Made by a program: the position numbers and the translations under genes
The notes under the pieces: generated by a model
Databases searched by the model: none
Seen by the model: the letters and a program-made list of their open reading frames with translations, nothing else
Told to the model about the DNA's origin: nothing
Part shown: piece after piece, positions 10,134 through 20,989 of the stretch
Position numbering within the stretch: the first letter of the stretch is position 1
Layout of the letters: every line of letters starts with the position of its first letter
Source of the DNA: Hymenopus coronatus
Lineage: Eukaryota; Arthropoda; Insecta; Mantodea; Hymenopodidae
Assembly: GCA_030762935.1 (NCBI GenBank)
Contig: CM060884.1
Coordinates: 75,528,696-75,592,695, forward strand
Direction: 5' to 3'
DNA: 64,000 nucleotides

Positions 10134-11045
10134 TTGATGAACTTCCACTCCTATCTTTCTCAATGTACAAATCCGGAAATAATAGTGAATACGGCTCCTA
10201 CGGAAAGTACTAATAATTTTACTCAATTCACGCCTCAACAACCAAGCCAATTTACCCCTCAAAAATCAAAGGAATACATCCTTCACGAATCAAACCAGTT
10301 CACCCCTCAACAACCAAACCAATTCACCCCTCACGAATCAAACCAGTTCACTCCTCAACAACCAAACCAATTTACCCCTCAACAACCAAACCAGTTCACT
10401 TCTCAACAATCAAACCAATTCACTCAACAACCAAACCAATTCTCCCCTAAACAACCAAACCAATTCACCCCTCAACAACCAAACCAATTCTCCCCTCAAC
10501 AACCAAACCAATTCACTCAACCAAACCAATTCACCCCTCACCAATCAAACCAATTCACCCCTCAACAACCAAACCAATTCACTCAACCAAACCAATTCTC
10601 CCCTCAACAACCAAACCAATTCACCCCTCAACAACCAAACCAATTCACTTCTCAACAATCAAACCAATTCACTCAACAACCAAACCAATACACCCCTCAC
10701 CAATCAAACCAGTTCACCCCTCAACAACCAAACCAATTTACCCCTCAACAACCAAAGCACTTCACCCCTCACCAATCAAACCAGTTCACCCCTCAACAAC
10801 CAAACCAATTTACCCCTCAACAACCAAAGCATTTCACCCCTCACCAATCAAACCAGTTCACCCCTCAACAACTAAACCAATTTACACTTCAACAACTAAA
10901 GCATTTACACACTGGTTCATTCTTGATTACAGGTAAATTATACACCATTTCCTCACTGAAGACTCGTCCATTGCATTATCGCCATACACTTGTGTTATTT
11001 GCTTATAAAATTCGATTGGTCGAACATTTTTTGCATTCAAAATAA
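10134..11045 (+). CDS. Pro/Gln/Asn-rich octapeptide-repeat ORF (hypothetical)
   Basis: A 303-codon open frame. After a roughly 35-residue non-repetitive start (MMNFHSYLSQCTNPEII...) it carries about 27 repeats of the octapeptide NQFTPQQP, with variants NQFTSQQS, NQFTPHQS and KHFTPHQS, and then a 45-residue unique tail. There is no signal peptide or membrane segment. Length changes among the DNA units are 3 or 6 bp, so the frame survives the whole array, and many unit differences are silent (CAA/CAG, TTC/TTT, ACC/ACT). That favours past coding, although the unit itself lacks stops in all three forward frames, which weakens the argument. A splice-donor-like CAG|GTAAAT lies at 10930-10938. It could be a structural or adhesive low-complexity protein exon, or a minisatellite that is open by chance. 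I do not recognise a homologue. Confidence 0.4.
   Translation: MMNFHSYLSQCTNPEIIVNTAPTESTNNFTQFTPQQPSQFTPQKSKEYILHESNQFTPQQPNQFTPHESNQFTPQQPNQFTPQQPNQFTSQQSNQFTQQPNQFSPKQPNQFTPQQPNQFSPQQPNQFTQPNQFTPHQSNQFTPQQPNQFTQPNQFSPQQPNQFTPQQPNQFTSQQSNQFTQQPNQYTPHQSNQFTPQQPNQFTPQQPKHFTPHQSNQFTPQQPNQFTPQQPKHFTPHQSNQFTPQQLNQFTLQQLKHLHTGSFLITGKLYTISSLKTRPLHYRHTLVLFAYKIRLVEHFLHSK
10223..10910 (+). repeat. 24-bp minisatellite array
   Basis: Tandem units of about 24 bp (CAACCAAACCAATTCACCCC plus TCAA), with 21- and 18-bp variants lacking 3 or 6 bp. The 3'-most units are more divergent (KHFTPHQS and KHLHTG types), and a higher-order pattern (NQFTPQQP-NQFTPQQP-KHFTPHQS) repeats near 10720-10890. Confidence 0.95.
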
Positions 11046-11115
11046 CTAATAAGTTTTTTGGTTATATAAGAGTAGAATACCGGCATTGAACAACTGGTAC
11101 CACGTGACAATAAAT

Positions 11116-11756
11116 GTTTTGACAGAATGGAGATTACGCTGAGAAATAGTGTGTGTCACTGTTATTTTGTAAACAATGCTGTGTGTTGATAGCTTTCGAT
11201 TATATTTGGTTATGCCAAATCGTCTGTCACGTTGCTACCAAATGTGTGACCCCTACTCGCTCTATCAGTTTGTTTGAGACCGTGTAGTGTTACGCGACTT
11301 TGGGTGTCAGGTGGCCGTATTAAACACTCGATTTCCTGCTTGATGAAAGTTTTGGCTGTTCATAGCCACGTATTATAACCCTTAGCTGCTCAAAGGCTTA
11401 AACAGAATTGTGTTCTGCTCTCCCCAGGAAATATCACCTCCAGCTGAACGTGTATTCACGACATCCATAATGCAGTTACCAAAATTAACCTTGGCCACAA
11501 CTCCGGGAACGCCTTGGTATTAATCCGTCAGAATCACAGGCGGTGGCGAGACAAAAGCCCTCATTAACTACCATTGATATGCGACACATTCCTTCTGTGA
11601 GACTTGACAACCTCCCTCTGGGAATCCACAACCTGTGTTTCCAGACAGCAGACGATTTCCTTCACCAAAACTTATAGAGAAATAATTTCAACCTCACATT
11701 CGAACACCTAAATACCGCCTAATTTCTAGGAACATGTATGCCTACAAAAATGTAAT
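11116..11756. other. Unassigned interval
   Basis: No gene or repeat family recognised. Base composition is less AT-rich than in the HLR copies. Confidence 0.35.
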
Positions 11757-11840
11757 AAAAAATATGATCAGTTCCATTCACATAGCTTTCTTTACATCAC
11801 CGTAACAAATTATTGTTAAAAACCATATTCTTCTACCTAC
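11757..11840 (+). mobile_element. HLR 5' fragment
   Basis: The 5' terminus (GATCAGTTCCATTCACATAG) and about 60 bp of adjacent sequence, then cut. Confidence 0.7.
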
Positions 11841-12097
11841 AATGGTAGTCAGAAATATGCATGCGTAGGCTTCCACGACCTGTATCTTCATGTGTCCTCT
11901 TTGCTTTCGAAGAAGGCCGCGTTATCTTGCAAGAGATTGGCGACGTTTCACTCATCTTGCCGTGAGCTTCTTCTGGGCTATTTGCGGTGATTGCTTATAT
12001 AGTGGCAGTGCGGTGGAGGTTGCCCCGCCCCTCGATTCTGGTTGGCTAGTTGCCCGCCAATTGACGTGGATGCTGACGCCGCTCCTTCTTGGTGATT
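11841..12097. other. Unassigned, relatively GC-rich interval
   Basis: The open frame 11890-12234 runs into the adjacent SINE and shows no domain. No gene supported. Confidence 0.35.
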
Positions 12098-12276
12098 ATT
12101 TTGTTATAGTGTTTAACGCCCGCTTTTACTGCAAGATGACACTGATGATACATGAAAACCCGCCTCTGCAACGCTTTGTCCACCACAAATCTCACATGCG
12201 GTCGCTTGGGATCGAACCTGGACCGTCAAGGTAAGAGGCGAGTGGTCTACCACTCGGCCACAGCGCGGCCTGAAAA
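12098..12276 (-). mobile_element. SINE family C with tRNA-like head
   Basis: On the minus strand a tRNA-like head (GCTGTGGCCGAGTGGTAGAC as A box; CAGGTTCGATCCC as B box) lies at about 12196-12272. The body follows and ends GCGGGCGTTAAACACTA at about 12106. The head resembles a Leu/Ser-type (long variable arm) tRNA. The 3' part matches 7812-7968. Confidence 0.8.
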
Positions 12277-12284
12277 ATGTAATG

Positions 12285-12327
12285 AAGAATTTGATGTGTT
12301 CCATTCACATAACTTTCTTTACATCAT
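12285..12327 (+). mobile_element. HLR 5' tip fragment
   Basis: TTTGATGTGTTCCATTCACA and the following ACTTTCTTTACATC match the HLR 5' end. The remainder is absent. Confidence 0.65.
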
Positions 12328-12924
12328 GGGGCGTAAAGGGGTTACGGGTTCATATCCTGGATGCAGGTTTTTGGTATTAGGAATGATGTGGATTTGTGTG
12401 GACCGTATCTCAGGATTTTACTAGCATGGTGTGGTACGACACAAGTCAGTTCGGCCTTTTCCCGCCGTCAAACACACACGCATTCCTCTTAGTTTTCTAC
12501 TGTGAAAATATACTTAACGCGACCGCGACTATTGTTACTTATTACTTTTAATCGTCCGTACTCTGGTCGTTATTAAAATTAATTATTTCCGTCACAACTG
12601 TTCGGCTACCAGCACGGACCCCAAATATCACATCTTTGCTCTGCCGATGTTCTACGCCAAGTGCCTCAAAAAGAGTCGCTTGAACTGTGGTAGCATTGTT
12701 TTCTCTTTTCCCGTTATGTTCACCCCCTTCGGGTTAATGCTCTACTCCTAACGGTATACTGTCCCACCAGCTCGTGACAACTCGGCTACTTATACGTGTT
12801 TGAAATCTTTCTTCCATTCTCATTTATATTTCCCTTCTTAGTATAATTTATATTATTACCTATGCTTTATCTTTCCCTTCTGAATAACTCTTTGTCCCGT
12901 GACAAGACATGTACTGTTTCAATC
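12328..12924. other. Unassigned interval
   Basis: No gene or known repeat seen. Confidence 0.35.
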
Positions 12925-13542
12925 ACTGTTACAAATAATAGTTAAAAACTATGTTCCTCTATCTACTTTATGATAATCTGGATCAGCGTTAACGTAAATT
13001 GTCTTAATTATCTGCTTCCTTGTGTTATTTGCCTATATTGTAAGTAGAAGGGAAATTAGGGAGTACACTAGGCTAAAAAGATGGTCAAATATTTTAAAAG
13101 CTTGTTGCTATGTGATTGAAATCCGTTTCTATTCATGGCCAGGAGTTTACAACTTTCCGTGTGAGAAAAGTTTAAGCATTTTTAATCTGAATCAAAAAAG
13201 GAATATCTCATAAATGGTTAATTCCACAAAAGAAAATACATGATATAATTATGTGTGTTAAAGTGATCTATATTTTTGTCTATATCTTACAGTTTACCGG
13301 CTTCTCAAAATTCAGCAAAACTCATTCAGAATAAAGAGATATTTAGATATACTTTTATTTGTTCTATAAATATCTTTAACAAGTGGTATTTTAATAAAAT
13401 TCTTTAGAGCCATTTTTGAGAAAGTGAATATTTTCGAAATTTTTTCCATCCAAAGGGTAGTCTGAAGTGGGGGGATTTTTCTGAAAATCCCTAAAATCCG
13501 AGTTTTCGTTTTTGAGTTATCGGTTCACGGACACAACGTTTC
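12925..13542 (+). mobile_element. HLR, both ends truncated
   Basis: A divergent plus-oriented copy runs from the TTAAAAACTATGTTCCTCTA region to just past the microsatellite position. It is joined directly to the 5' end of the next copy at 13544. Confidence 0.8.
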
Positions 13543-13543
13543 T

Positions 13544-14605
13544 AAAAATCTGATGTGTTCCATTCACATGACGTTCTCTACATCTCGGCATCAAATTATT
13601 ATTAAAAGATTAGGCTTCTATTTACTTCATGCTAATTGACAAAACATTAGCAGAAATAGTGTTATTACTTTCTTCCTTGTAAATGGTGTGTTATTTATAG
13701 ACGTTCTTTAACTGCTTTGATTCTCAGCGTCCCATTCTATATTGGGCGTGAAAGAACACTTAATTTTGCTCAGAGGCCTCTCTATCAGGCTTAAGAATCT
13801 TTTACGTGGCGTAAATCTACGACACAGGACCAATGGCTTTACTTCCCTTCCGAAGGAAGCCATGCTAAGGATTTTTACGCCCGAAAAAAGTCCATAGTCC
13901 TCCGCCGGGTTTGAACCCGCGACCTTGGGTATATGAAGTCAGCATGGTAACCATTACACCACGGAGGGTACTCCTTGTAAGGGAGTATCATAGGTTACAG
14001 TAATAGTCAAAAGCTGGTTGCTATGTCACTGAAGTTGACAAATTCCTGTATCAGAAAAGTATAAGTTTTATAACTCGGAAACTAATTACAAGAATATCTA
14101 AAACATGACCAACTCCACGATAAAAACGCATATGAAATAAATTGTGCGTTTTATCGTGGTCTACATTTTTGGGCCTTAGTTTTTGTCTATCTCTTGCGGT
14201 TAACCAGTTATATAAAATCAATAAAAATCACCCAAAATAAAGAAGCCTTTAGAGCCTTTTCCCTGAAAATTCAAGATATACATTTTATTTGCCATATAAA
14301 TATCTTCAATATACTGTATTTTAAATAAAATCGTTATAGTCAATTTTGAGAAAATTAAAATTTTCCAAATTTTTCCATTTAAAGGGTTGTATGGGGTCGG
14401 ATATTTTTCTCAAAATCTGCGTGTTGCATACCTGGAAGAAACTAAATTTAAATACCAAGTCTGGTATTTTATCGAGGTTTCATTTTGCAGTTATCGTGTT
14501 CACAGATACAGGACCTTTTTCTAAAATACTTTTTTTTTTGATACAGGGGTACCTAAATGGTCTACTTAGGGTGAAATTTCGGTGGAATACATTACCCTCA
14601 CCTAC
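13544..14605 (+). mobile_element. HLR interrupted by SINE A
   Basis: It starts AAAATCTGATGTGTTCCATT. The copy is interrupted at 13683-13971 and then continues to near the 3' end (GGTGGAATACATTACC), where the hairpin is missing. Removing the SINE and one copy of its duplication restores the usual sequence. Confidence 0.85.
13683..13971 (-). mobile_element. SINE family A, complete, with target-site duplication
   Basis: A 289-bp element is flanked by the 9-bp direct repeat TCCTTGTAA (13674-13682 and 13972-13980). On the minus strand the tRNA-like head is CCTCCGTGGTGTAATGGTTA with B box GGGTTCAAACCCG. The acceptor halves CCTCCG and CGGAGG pair, so it is close to a real tRNA shape. The opposite end lacks poly(A). 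Relatives are at 33741-33832 and 46640-46853. Confidence 0.9.
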
Positions 14606-14693
14606 CTATTAAATACATTGAACCCATAAAGGAGGTAAAAACTACTCAGTAATCTATTGTTTGGTAGCTTCTTCTTCTTCGGTGTTTTCTACA

Positions 14694-14795
14694 GACACTG
14701 TGAAGCAACTCGGAACTGCTAAGTAACATTGGAATTGGATTTTAACCACGGACCTGTGGCTTCTGTGTCACCTCTTTTCACAACTAGACCGCCGT
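14694..14795 (-). mobile_element. Degenerate tRNA-like SINE head
   Basis: Minus-strand sequence with A-box-like GGCGGTCTAGTTGTGA and B-box-like GTGGTTAAAATCC at roughly tRNA spacing. Only one copy is seen, so this is tentative. The rest of 14606-15010 shows nothing recognisable. Confidence 0.35.
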
Positions 14796-15010
14796 AGCAA
14801 TAATCCCCTAGGATATTAAATTCCACAAGTGAATAAAAGCTTTTTCAGGTAACCACTGGAATGTTATCAAATTAATTTTGAAATAACAGCCTCAATGACG
14901 ACTACTATTCTCAGAATTAACTACATGATGAGGTCAAATCAAAACTAATTAATTCGCTCATCAAACAGATGCATACACAATTACAAACGACTAAAAATTA
15001 TAAAAACCGA

Positions 15011-15085
15011 ATGTTTTCGTTTTTGAGTAATGCTCTCCACAGAGATGCACAATGACCTTCTTCTAAACTGCGTTTTACTTTTTCT
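15011..15085 (+). mobile_element. HLR interior fragment
   Basis: A short plus-oriented block around the microsatellite position (TTTTCGTTTTTGAGTAATGC), abutting the next, opposite copy. Confidence 0.65.
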
Positions 15086-15087
15086 AT

Positions 15088-15990
15088 CCCGTATGTACAG
15101 TATACATAAGGATAGAGAAGTATTGTATTCCACCCAAAAATTCGATGTCTAGGTTTCACCGGAAATACATGTTTTAGGATCCCCTATTCCAAAAAAATCA
15201 CTTTTAGAAACAGGTCCGTGTGTGTGTGTCTGTCTGTCTATCTGTCTGTCTGTGTGCCTTTGGACAGCATAGTTCAAAAAGGAAAACACAGTTAAATACC
15301 AAACTTGGAATTTAAGTTTGTATCTTCCAAGGATGCGATACGAAGGTTTTCAAAAAAATCCCCAACCCCTAACTACCCTTTACATGGACAAATTTTCGAA
15401 CATTTTGTTTTTCTTAAAAATGGATTAAACGATTTTGATTAAAATATCACATATTAAAGCCATTTCTATCACAAATAAAATGTGTATCTTGAACTTTCTG
15501 GGAATAGCTTCTAAAGACCTGTTTATTCTGAATGAATGTTGCTTAATTTACGATAAGTAGTATATCTAAGAGATGAAAAAAAACTTACAATACAGAAAAT
15601 GTAGATATCGTTAAAATACACAAGTTATGTCATATACATTATTTTCGTGGAACTTACCGTTTTAGAGGTATTCCTTGTTATTAGTTTTAGTTGTGAAGTA
15701 CTAATACTTTTCACAGACGGGAGCGTTCGTTTTTCTTTTGTTCTACACCTGGTCCAGCAAAGAGGCGATTTGCAATGACAATCGCATAAAGACAGCTTTT
15801 AAAACATTTGACTATCACCTTAGCCTAGTGCATTCCCTTAGTTCAGTCTAATTATAAGAAACTGAGCAACAAAATTCTGCTAATGTTTATTTCTATTAGC
15901 TTGGTGTTGAAAGAAGAATTATCCCTTGTAAGACGTTTGTAGAGTGACTAGAGAAAGTCATGTGAATGTAACATAAGATTTCTTTTTTAG
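15088..15990 (-). mobile_element. HLR, full-length, variant subfamily with (GTCT)n
   Basis: A minus-oriented copy has the hairpin variant CCCGTATGTACAGTATACAT and ends AAAGTCATGTGAATGTAACA. Its microsatellite (about 15217-15256) includes TGTCTGTCTGTCTATCTGTC. A (GTCY)n core of this kind is reported for DINE-1-type Helentron elements. Confidence 0.85.
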
Positions 15991-16023
15991 TTTCTTTAAA
16001 TCGCATGTAAAAAAATAAAAAAA

Positions 16024-16763
16024 AATATCTGTTATATTCCATTCACATGACTTTCTCTACATTCTGCAACAAATTATTGTTAAAAGCTAATGCTTCTATT
16101 TACTTCATGCTAATCGAGAAAAAATTAGCAGAAATGGTCTTATTACTTGCTCCCTTATAAGTAGAAGCAAAAAAAGTGAGTATTATAGGTTAAAGTGATA
16201 ATCAAAAGCTGGTTGCTATGTGACTGAAGTTCCTTTGTTTGTATGGACAGGAGTGAGAAAAGTATGTTTTTTAAAGCTGAAACAAGTAACTGGAATATCT
16301 CAAAAACGATCAACTCCACTACATTTTTATATAGTAAGTTTTTGTTCATCTTTTATAGTTTAGCAGTTAAGCTAAATTCGGCAACATTCATCCAGAATAT
16401 ACAACTCTTCAGAGACTATTCCCAGAAAGTCCACGCTATACATTTTATTTGGCATGCAAATATCTTAATCAAAATCGTTAGAGCCATTTTTCAGAAATTT
16501 AAAATTTCGAAATCTTTTGCATGTAAAGGGTAGTTTGGGATGGTGGCATTTTCTTGAAAATCTTTGTGTCGCATGTTTTGAAGTTACCAAACTGGAATTA
16601 ACGCCTGCGCACACACCCACGGACCTTTTTCCAATTTTTTTTTCATTTAGGAGGACCCAAAACATATATTCCCAATGAAATCTCGGTAGCGAATTTTTGG
16701 GTGCAATACAATAGGTACATTCTCTATACTCTAAGTACATAGTACATATAGAGAAAGTAAACA
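16024..16763 (+). mobile_element. HLR, near full-length
   Basis: A plus-oriented copy runs from ATATCTGTTATATTCCATTC to the hairpin-side end TATAGAGAAAGTAAAC. The microsatellite is short (GCGCACACACCCACGGACC). Confidence 0.85.
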
Positions 16764-17188
16764 TTAATTAATCAACACAAAGTGAAACAAATGAAACATA
16801 AAATAAAGCAAATGAAGTAAATTCCAATCATAACACAATTTTCACTCCTAATATATCACCTATTATTAATTACTGGAATCCAGCAACGAATTAACTGGTA
16901 TCCTATAAAAATATGTCATAAAATAAAGATACTGGTATCCAGCAGAATTTACACAACAATTACCAGACATTGCAGTAAACTGTAATTGAGTGAGACTCCA
17001 TTTATTTATTTTAATATGCCATAATCCTGCTCATGTATAGAAATTCATAAAACTTTCAATAAATTTGGTCCTTGTGTTCCTTTGCACAGCTGTAATTAAA
17101 ACGTATAACTCATTTTATCCTTAATTAACTACTTCCATTATTATTATTATTATTATTATTATGCTATTATTACCGTAATGCAATAACC
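16764..17188. other. Unassigned AT-rich interval
   Basis: It contains an (ATT)n run at about 17139-17161. No gene seen. Confidence 0.4.
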
Positions 17189-17317
17189 CGCAAGTACAAT
17201 ATACATAGTGAATAGAGAAGGTATTATATTCCACTCAAAAATTCGATATCCACTTTTCACCGGAAATAGTTTTGAGGGCCACTGGGTCACAAAAAACACT
17301 TTTAGAAAAGATGCCTC

Positions 17318-17381
<64 letters not shown>

Positions 17382-18495
17382 GAGACAGTTCAAAACCGCT
17401 AAATACCAAACTCTCTATTTAAGTTTAGTATCTCCCAAGGATGCCTTTACATGGAGAGACAGAGAAAAAAGTAACATTTTGATTATCCCCAAAATGTCTG
17501 TCACGACGTTGATTAAAAGCTCTTTTATTAAAGACATTTACATGAGAACTAAAATGTATATCTTGCAGTTTTACTTTCTCTACACATACTATGTACATAG
17601 TGTATAGAGAATGTATTGCACTCCACCCAAAAATTCGATACTGAGATTTCACCGGAAATATATGTTTTAGGGTCCCCTGTATCCAAAAAAAAGCATTTTC
17701 ACAAAAAGGTGAGTGTGTCTGTGAACACAAAAACGAATTTTAGTTTAGTATCTTCCAGGGATGCTACACACCAAACTACCCTTTACATGGAACTTTTTTC
17801 CAAAATTTTGATTTTCGCAAAAATGGCTCTAACGGTTTTGATTAAAATATAATACATTAAAGATATTTACCTGGCAAATAAAATGTATATCTTGAATTTT
17901 CACATATTGTCAACTCCTGTCCATACAAACAAAGGAACTTCAGTCACACAGCAACCAGCTTTTGGCTTTCACTTTAACCTAAGGTACTCCCTTATTTCGC
18001 TTCTACTTACAAGGAAGCAAGTAATGAGAATGTTTCTGCTATTTTTTTCTCCATTAGCATAAAGTAAATAGAAGCATAAGCTTTTTAACAATAATGTGTT
18101 GCAGAGATGTAGAGAAAATCATGTGAACGGAACACATCAGATTTTTTGGGATAGAATCTGAAGACTGCTTTATTCTAAATGAATTTTACGGTATTTTGCA
18201 TAACTGCCAAACCGTAAGAGATGGACTAAAGCTTACCATAGAACACGTTAAAACACACAATTTATGTTATATAATTTGTTTCGTGAACTTGAATATTTTT
18301 GAGAAATTTCTTTTTATTGGTTTCAACTTTAAAAGACGTATAGTTTTTTCATACAGGAATTTGTCAACTCGTGTCCATACAAACAAAGGAACTTCAGTCA
18401 CATAGCAACCAGCTTTTGACTATCACTTTACCCTATGCTTCTCATTTATCTCGCTTCTTCTTACAAGGAATCAAGTAATAAGACTATTTCTGCTA
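17189..18495 (-). mobile_element. HLR interrupted by another HLR
   Basis: The minus-oriented copy starts near the hairpin (ACAATATACATAGTGAATAG). It has a pure (TG)n tract of about 60 bp at 17317-17379, breaks at 17571 after ATATCTTGCAGTTT, and resumes at 18147 with GGGATAGAATCTGAAGACTG. The 5' end is truncated near 18495. Confidence 0.85.
17572..18146 (-). mobile_element. HLR, internally deleted, nested
   Basis: It begins TACTTTCTCTACACATACTA and ends ACACATCAGATTTTTT, with the central block missing near 17897. It is inserted in the same orientation within another HLR. Confidence 0.85.
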
Positions 18496-18889
18496 GTGCT
18501 GATAATTCAAAGTCAGATTTTTATAAACAGTTATCTGCAGTATCGCGAATATTATGTTTTTGTATGAATATCTTGCAAAAGGAGGTTAGAAAAAGTGGCT
18601 AGAATAGAGATAAAGGTTACTTTGAGTATATCATATTACCACATGTAACATTTCATAGATGAATAAAGCATCAAGGAATTTAATTTAAGGACCGATGTAA
18701 CCACAAAGGGGCATTTAGTCTTGTAAGTGTTCCCTCCATAGCTGATTAAATCTGCAGTAGTCTCGATGCTGGAGCAAAAGCCACAAAACATTACTAGCTT
18801 ACATCATTCATTATACACGAGTGCTTCCTCAAAACTGAGCAATGTCCTATTGTCATCTCATGTTCCCAGCAGAAAACTGGTGCTTTTTC
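18496..18889. other. Unassigned interval
   Basis: No gene or known repeat recognised. Confidence 0.35.
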
Positions 18890-19608
18890 TATTACACCCA
18901 AAAATTCAATGTCGAAATACATGCTCTAGGACCCCCTGAATCCCCCCCAAAAAAAAGCATTTTCAGAAACTTAAGTTTGGTATCTTCCAAGGTAGCGACA
19001 CACAACATTTTTAAGAATCCCCCCCTAACCACCTTTACATGGAACATTTTTTGAAAATTTTGATTGTGTCAAAGATGGCTCTAACGATTTTGATTAAAAT
19101 ATCGTATATTATACATATTTATTTCACAAATAAAATGTACATCCTGAATTTTCTGGGAATGGCCTCTGAAGACTACTTTATTCAAGTTGAATTTTAAGAA
19201 AGTTTACAGTTTAGCAGTTATGCAAGGGATGGAAAAAAAACTTACCATACAAAAATTGAGGCCACTTTAAAACACACAGTTTATCTTATATTCACTTTTT
19301 TGTAGAGTTGATCGTTTTTGAGATATTCCTTGTTTCTGATTTCAGCTTAAAAAGTTATATTTTTCTCATTAAGGAATTTGCCAACTCCTGTCCATACAAA
19401 CAAAGGAACTTCAGTCGCACAGCAACCAGCTTTAGACTATCACTTTAACCTATGCTACTCCCTTATTTCGTTTCTACTTACAAGGAAGCATGTAATAAGA
19501 CTATTTCTGTTATTTTTTTCTCGAGTAGAATGAAGTAAATAGAAACATAAGCTGTTTAACAATAATTTGTTACAGAGATGTAGAGAAAGTCACGTGAATG
19601 GAACAGTT
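18890..19608 (-). mobile_element. HLR, 3'-truncated
   Basis: A minus-oriented copy starts at ACACCCAAAAATTCAATGTC (hairpin lost), lacks the microsatellite block, and ends at AAAGTCACGTGAATGGAACA. Confidence 0.85.
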
Positions 19609-19920
19609 CGGAGTTTTTTTTTTTTTTTTTTTTAAACTTCTTCCACGTACGTAACAACATGTAAGAGTTTCTAATACTGAATATTTAAGGGAACAAAGAA
19701 GTACTTATAAGCGGTTTGACCATAAACTTCAATTTTGGATTTTTGTTAAACAAAGAAGGCGGCATACTTTACAGCACATGCTTTAGAAGCCATTTCAAAG
19801 CATTTCGCTGATTAAATAACTTACATCAAACTTCTCAGGTTTAAATAAGTTGTTATTGTCCAATATTCAAAATCTATCACTAGACTGACTATCATTACCC
19901 AGAGGAAAAATGGAACTGAA
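19609..19920. other. Unassigned interval with poly(T)
   Basis: A roughly 20-nt T run is followed by sequence with no recognisable content. Confidence 0.35.
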
Positions 19921-20052
19921 AATCGGATACCTTTCTGTACATCCCTGCAACAAATTATTGTTTAGAAGCTTATTCTTGTATATACATTATTATAATCGAG
20001 ATAAACATTACAGAAATTGTCCTTATTATTTGATTACTTGTAAGTAGATGGC
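19921..20052 (+). mobile_element. HLR 5' fragment
   Basis: The 5' third of a divergent copy, ending at the TACTTGTAAGTAGATGGC position and followed directly by a full copy. Confidence 0.7.
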
Positions 20053-20053
20053 A

Positions 20054-20934
20054 ACAAATCTGATGTGTTACACTCACATGACTTTCTCTATATCTCTGTA
20101 AATTATTATTGTTAATAAGCTTATCTTTTATTTATTTCATGCTAATCGAGAAAAATTAGTAGAAATAATCTTATTTCTTGCTTTATAGTAAGTAGAACCG
20201 AAATAACGGAGTACCATAGTTTAAAGTGAAAGCCAAAAGTTGGTTGCTATGTGACTGATGTTCCTTTGTTTGTAATGACAGGAGTTGACAAATTCCTGTA
20301 TGAGAAAAGTGTAAGTTTTTCAAAGCTGAAACCAATAAAAAGGAATATCTCATAAACGATCAACTCCACGAACAAAATGCATATAACATAATTTGTGTGT
20401 TTTAACATCCTCTACATTTTTTATGGGTTAAGTTTTTGTCCATCTCTTACGGTTTAGTAGTTATGAAAAATTCATCCAGACTAAAGTAGTCTTCAGAGGC
20501 TATTCCCAGAAATTTCAGAATATATATTTTATTTGTCAAGTAAATAGCTTTAATATACGATATTTTAATCAAAATCGTTACAGCCATTTTTTAGAAAATC
20601 AAAATTTTCGAAAAAAGTTCCATGTAAAGGGTAGTTTGGGGTGGGGGGCTTTTTCTCAAAATCTTTGTGTCGCATCCCTGGAAGATATTAAACTTAAATA
20701 CCAAGTTTGGTATTTTACCGACTTTTCGTTTTTGAGTTATCGTGTTCACAGACACACGGACACATGGACGGACACACACACACATACACACGGACCTTTT
20801 TTTGAAAATACTTTTTTTGGATACAGGGGACCCTAAAACATATATTTTCGGTGAAATCTCGGTATCGAATATTTTGGTGGAGTGCAATACATTCTCTATT
20901 CACTATATACATAGTGAGTATAGAGAAAGTAAAA
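20054..20934 (+). mobile_element. HLR, full-length
   Basis: It starts AAATCTGATGTGTTACACTC and ends in the hairpin TCACTATATACATAGTGAGT and AGAGAAAGTAAAAA, about 880 bp. All blocks are present in order. Confidence 0.9.
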
Positions 20935-20989
20935 ATGTAAGGTCCTCGAATAATAAAATGTCCTCTAGGTGTTTAGCAAACAAACATTT

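Larger units (their letters stand above)
9931..11115. mobile_element. Segment bounded by 30-nt inverted repeats (possible DNA transposon)
   Basis: Positions 9931-9960 and 11086-11115 are inverted copies of one 30-mer with a single mismatch (core GTCACGTGGTACCAGTT), 1185 bp end to end. Between them lies the octapeptide-repeat ORF. Terminal inverted repeats of this quality suggest a non-autonomous DNA transposon, or a capture by one. I see no convincing target-site duplication, and no transposase is encoded. The superfamily is not assignable from this copy. Confidence 0.55.

Noticed and set aside
10223..10910. CRISPR-like array
   Set aside because: The units are contiguous 24-bp tandem repeats without unique spacers, in eukaryotic DNA.
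11890..12234. 114-codon ORF in a GC-richer patch
   Set aside because: It runs into the SINE C head, has no recognisable domain and an arbitrary end.
13895..13970. Functional tRNA gene (minus strand)
   Set aside because: A and B boxes and acceptor pairing are good, but the anticodon stem does not pair well and the unit sits in a SINE with a target-site duplication.
17208..17402. Short ORFs rich in Val-Cys (also near 3541, 7897, 8415, 17323, 20591)
   Set aside because: They translate the (TG)n microsatellite inside HLR elements and have no start context or conservation.
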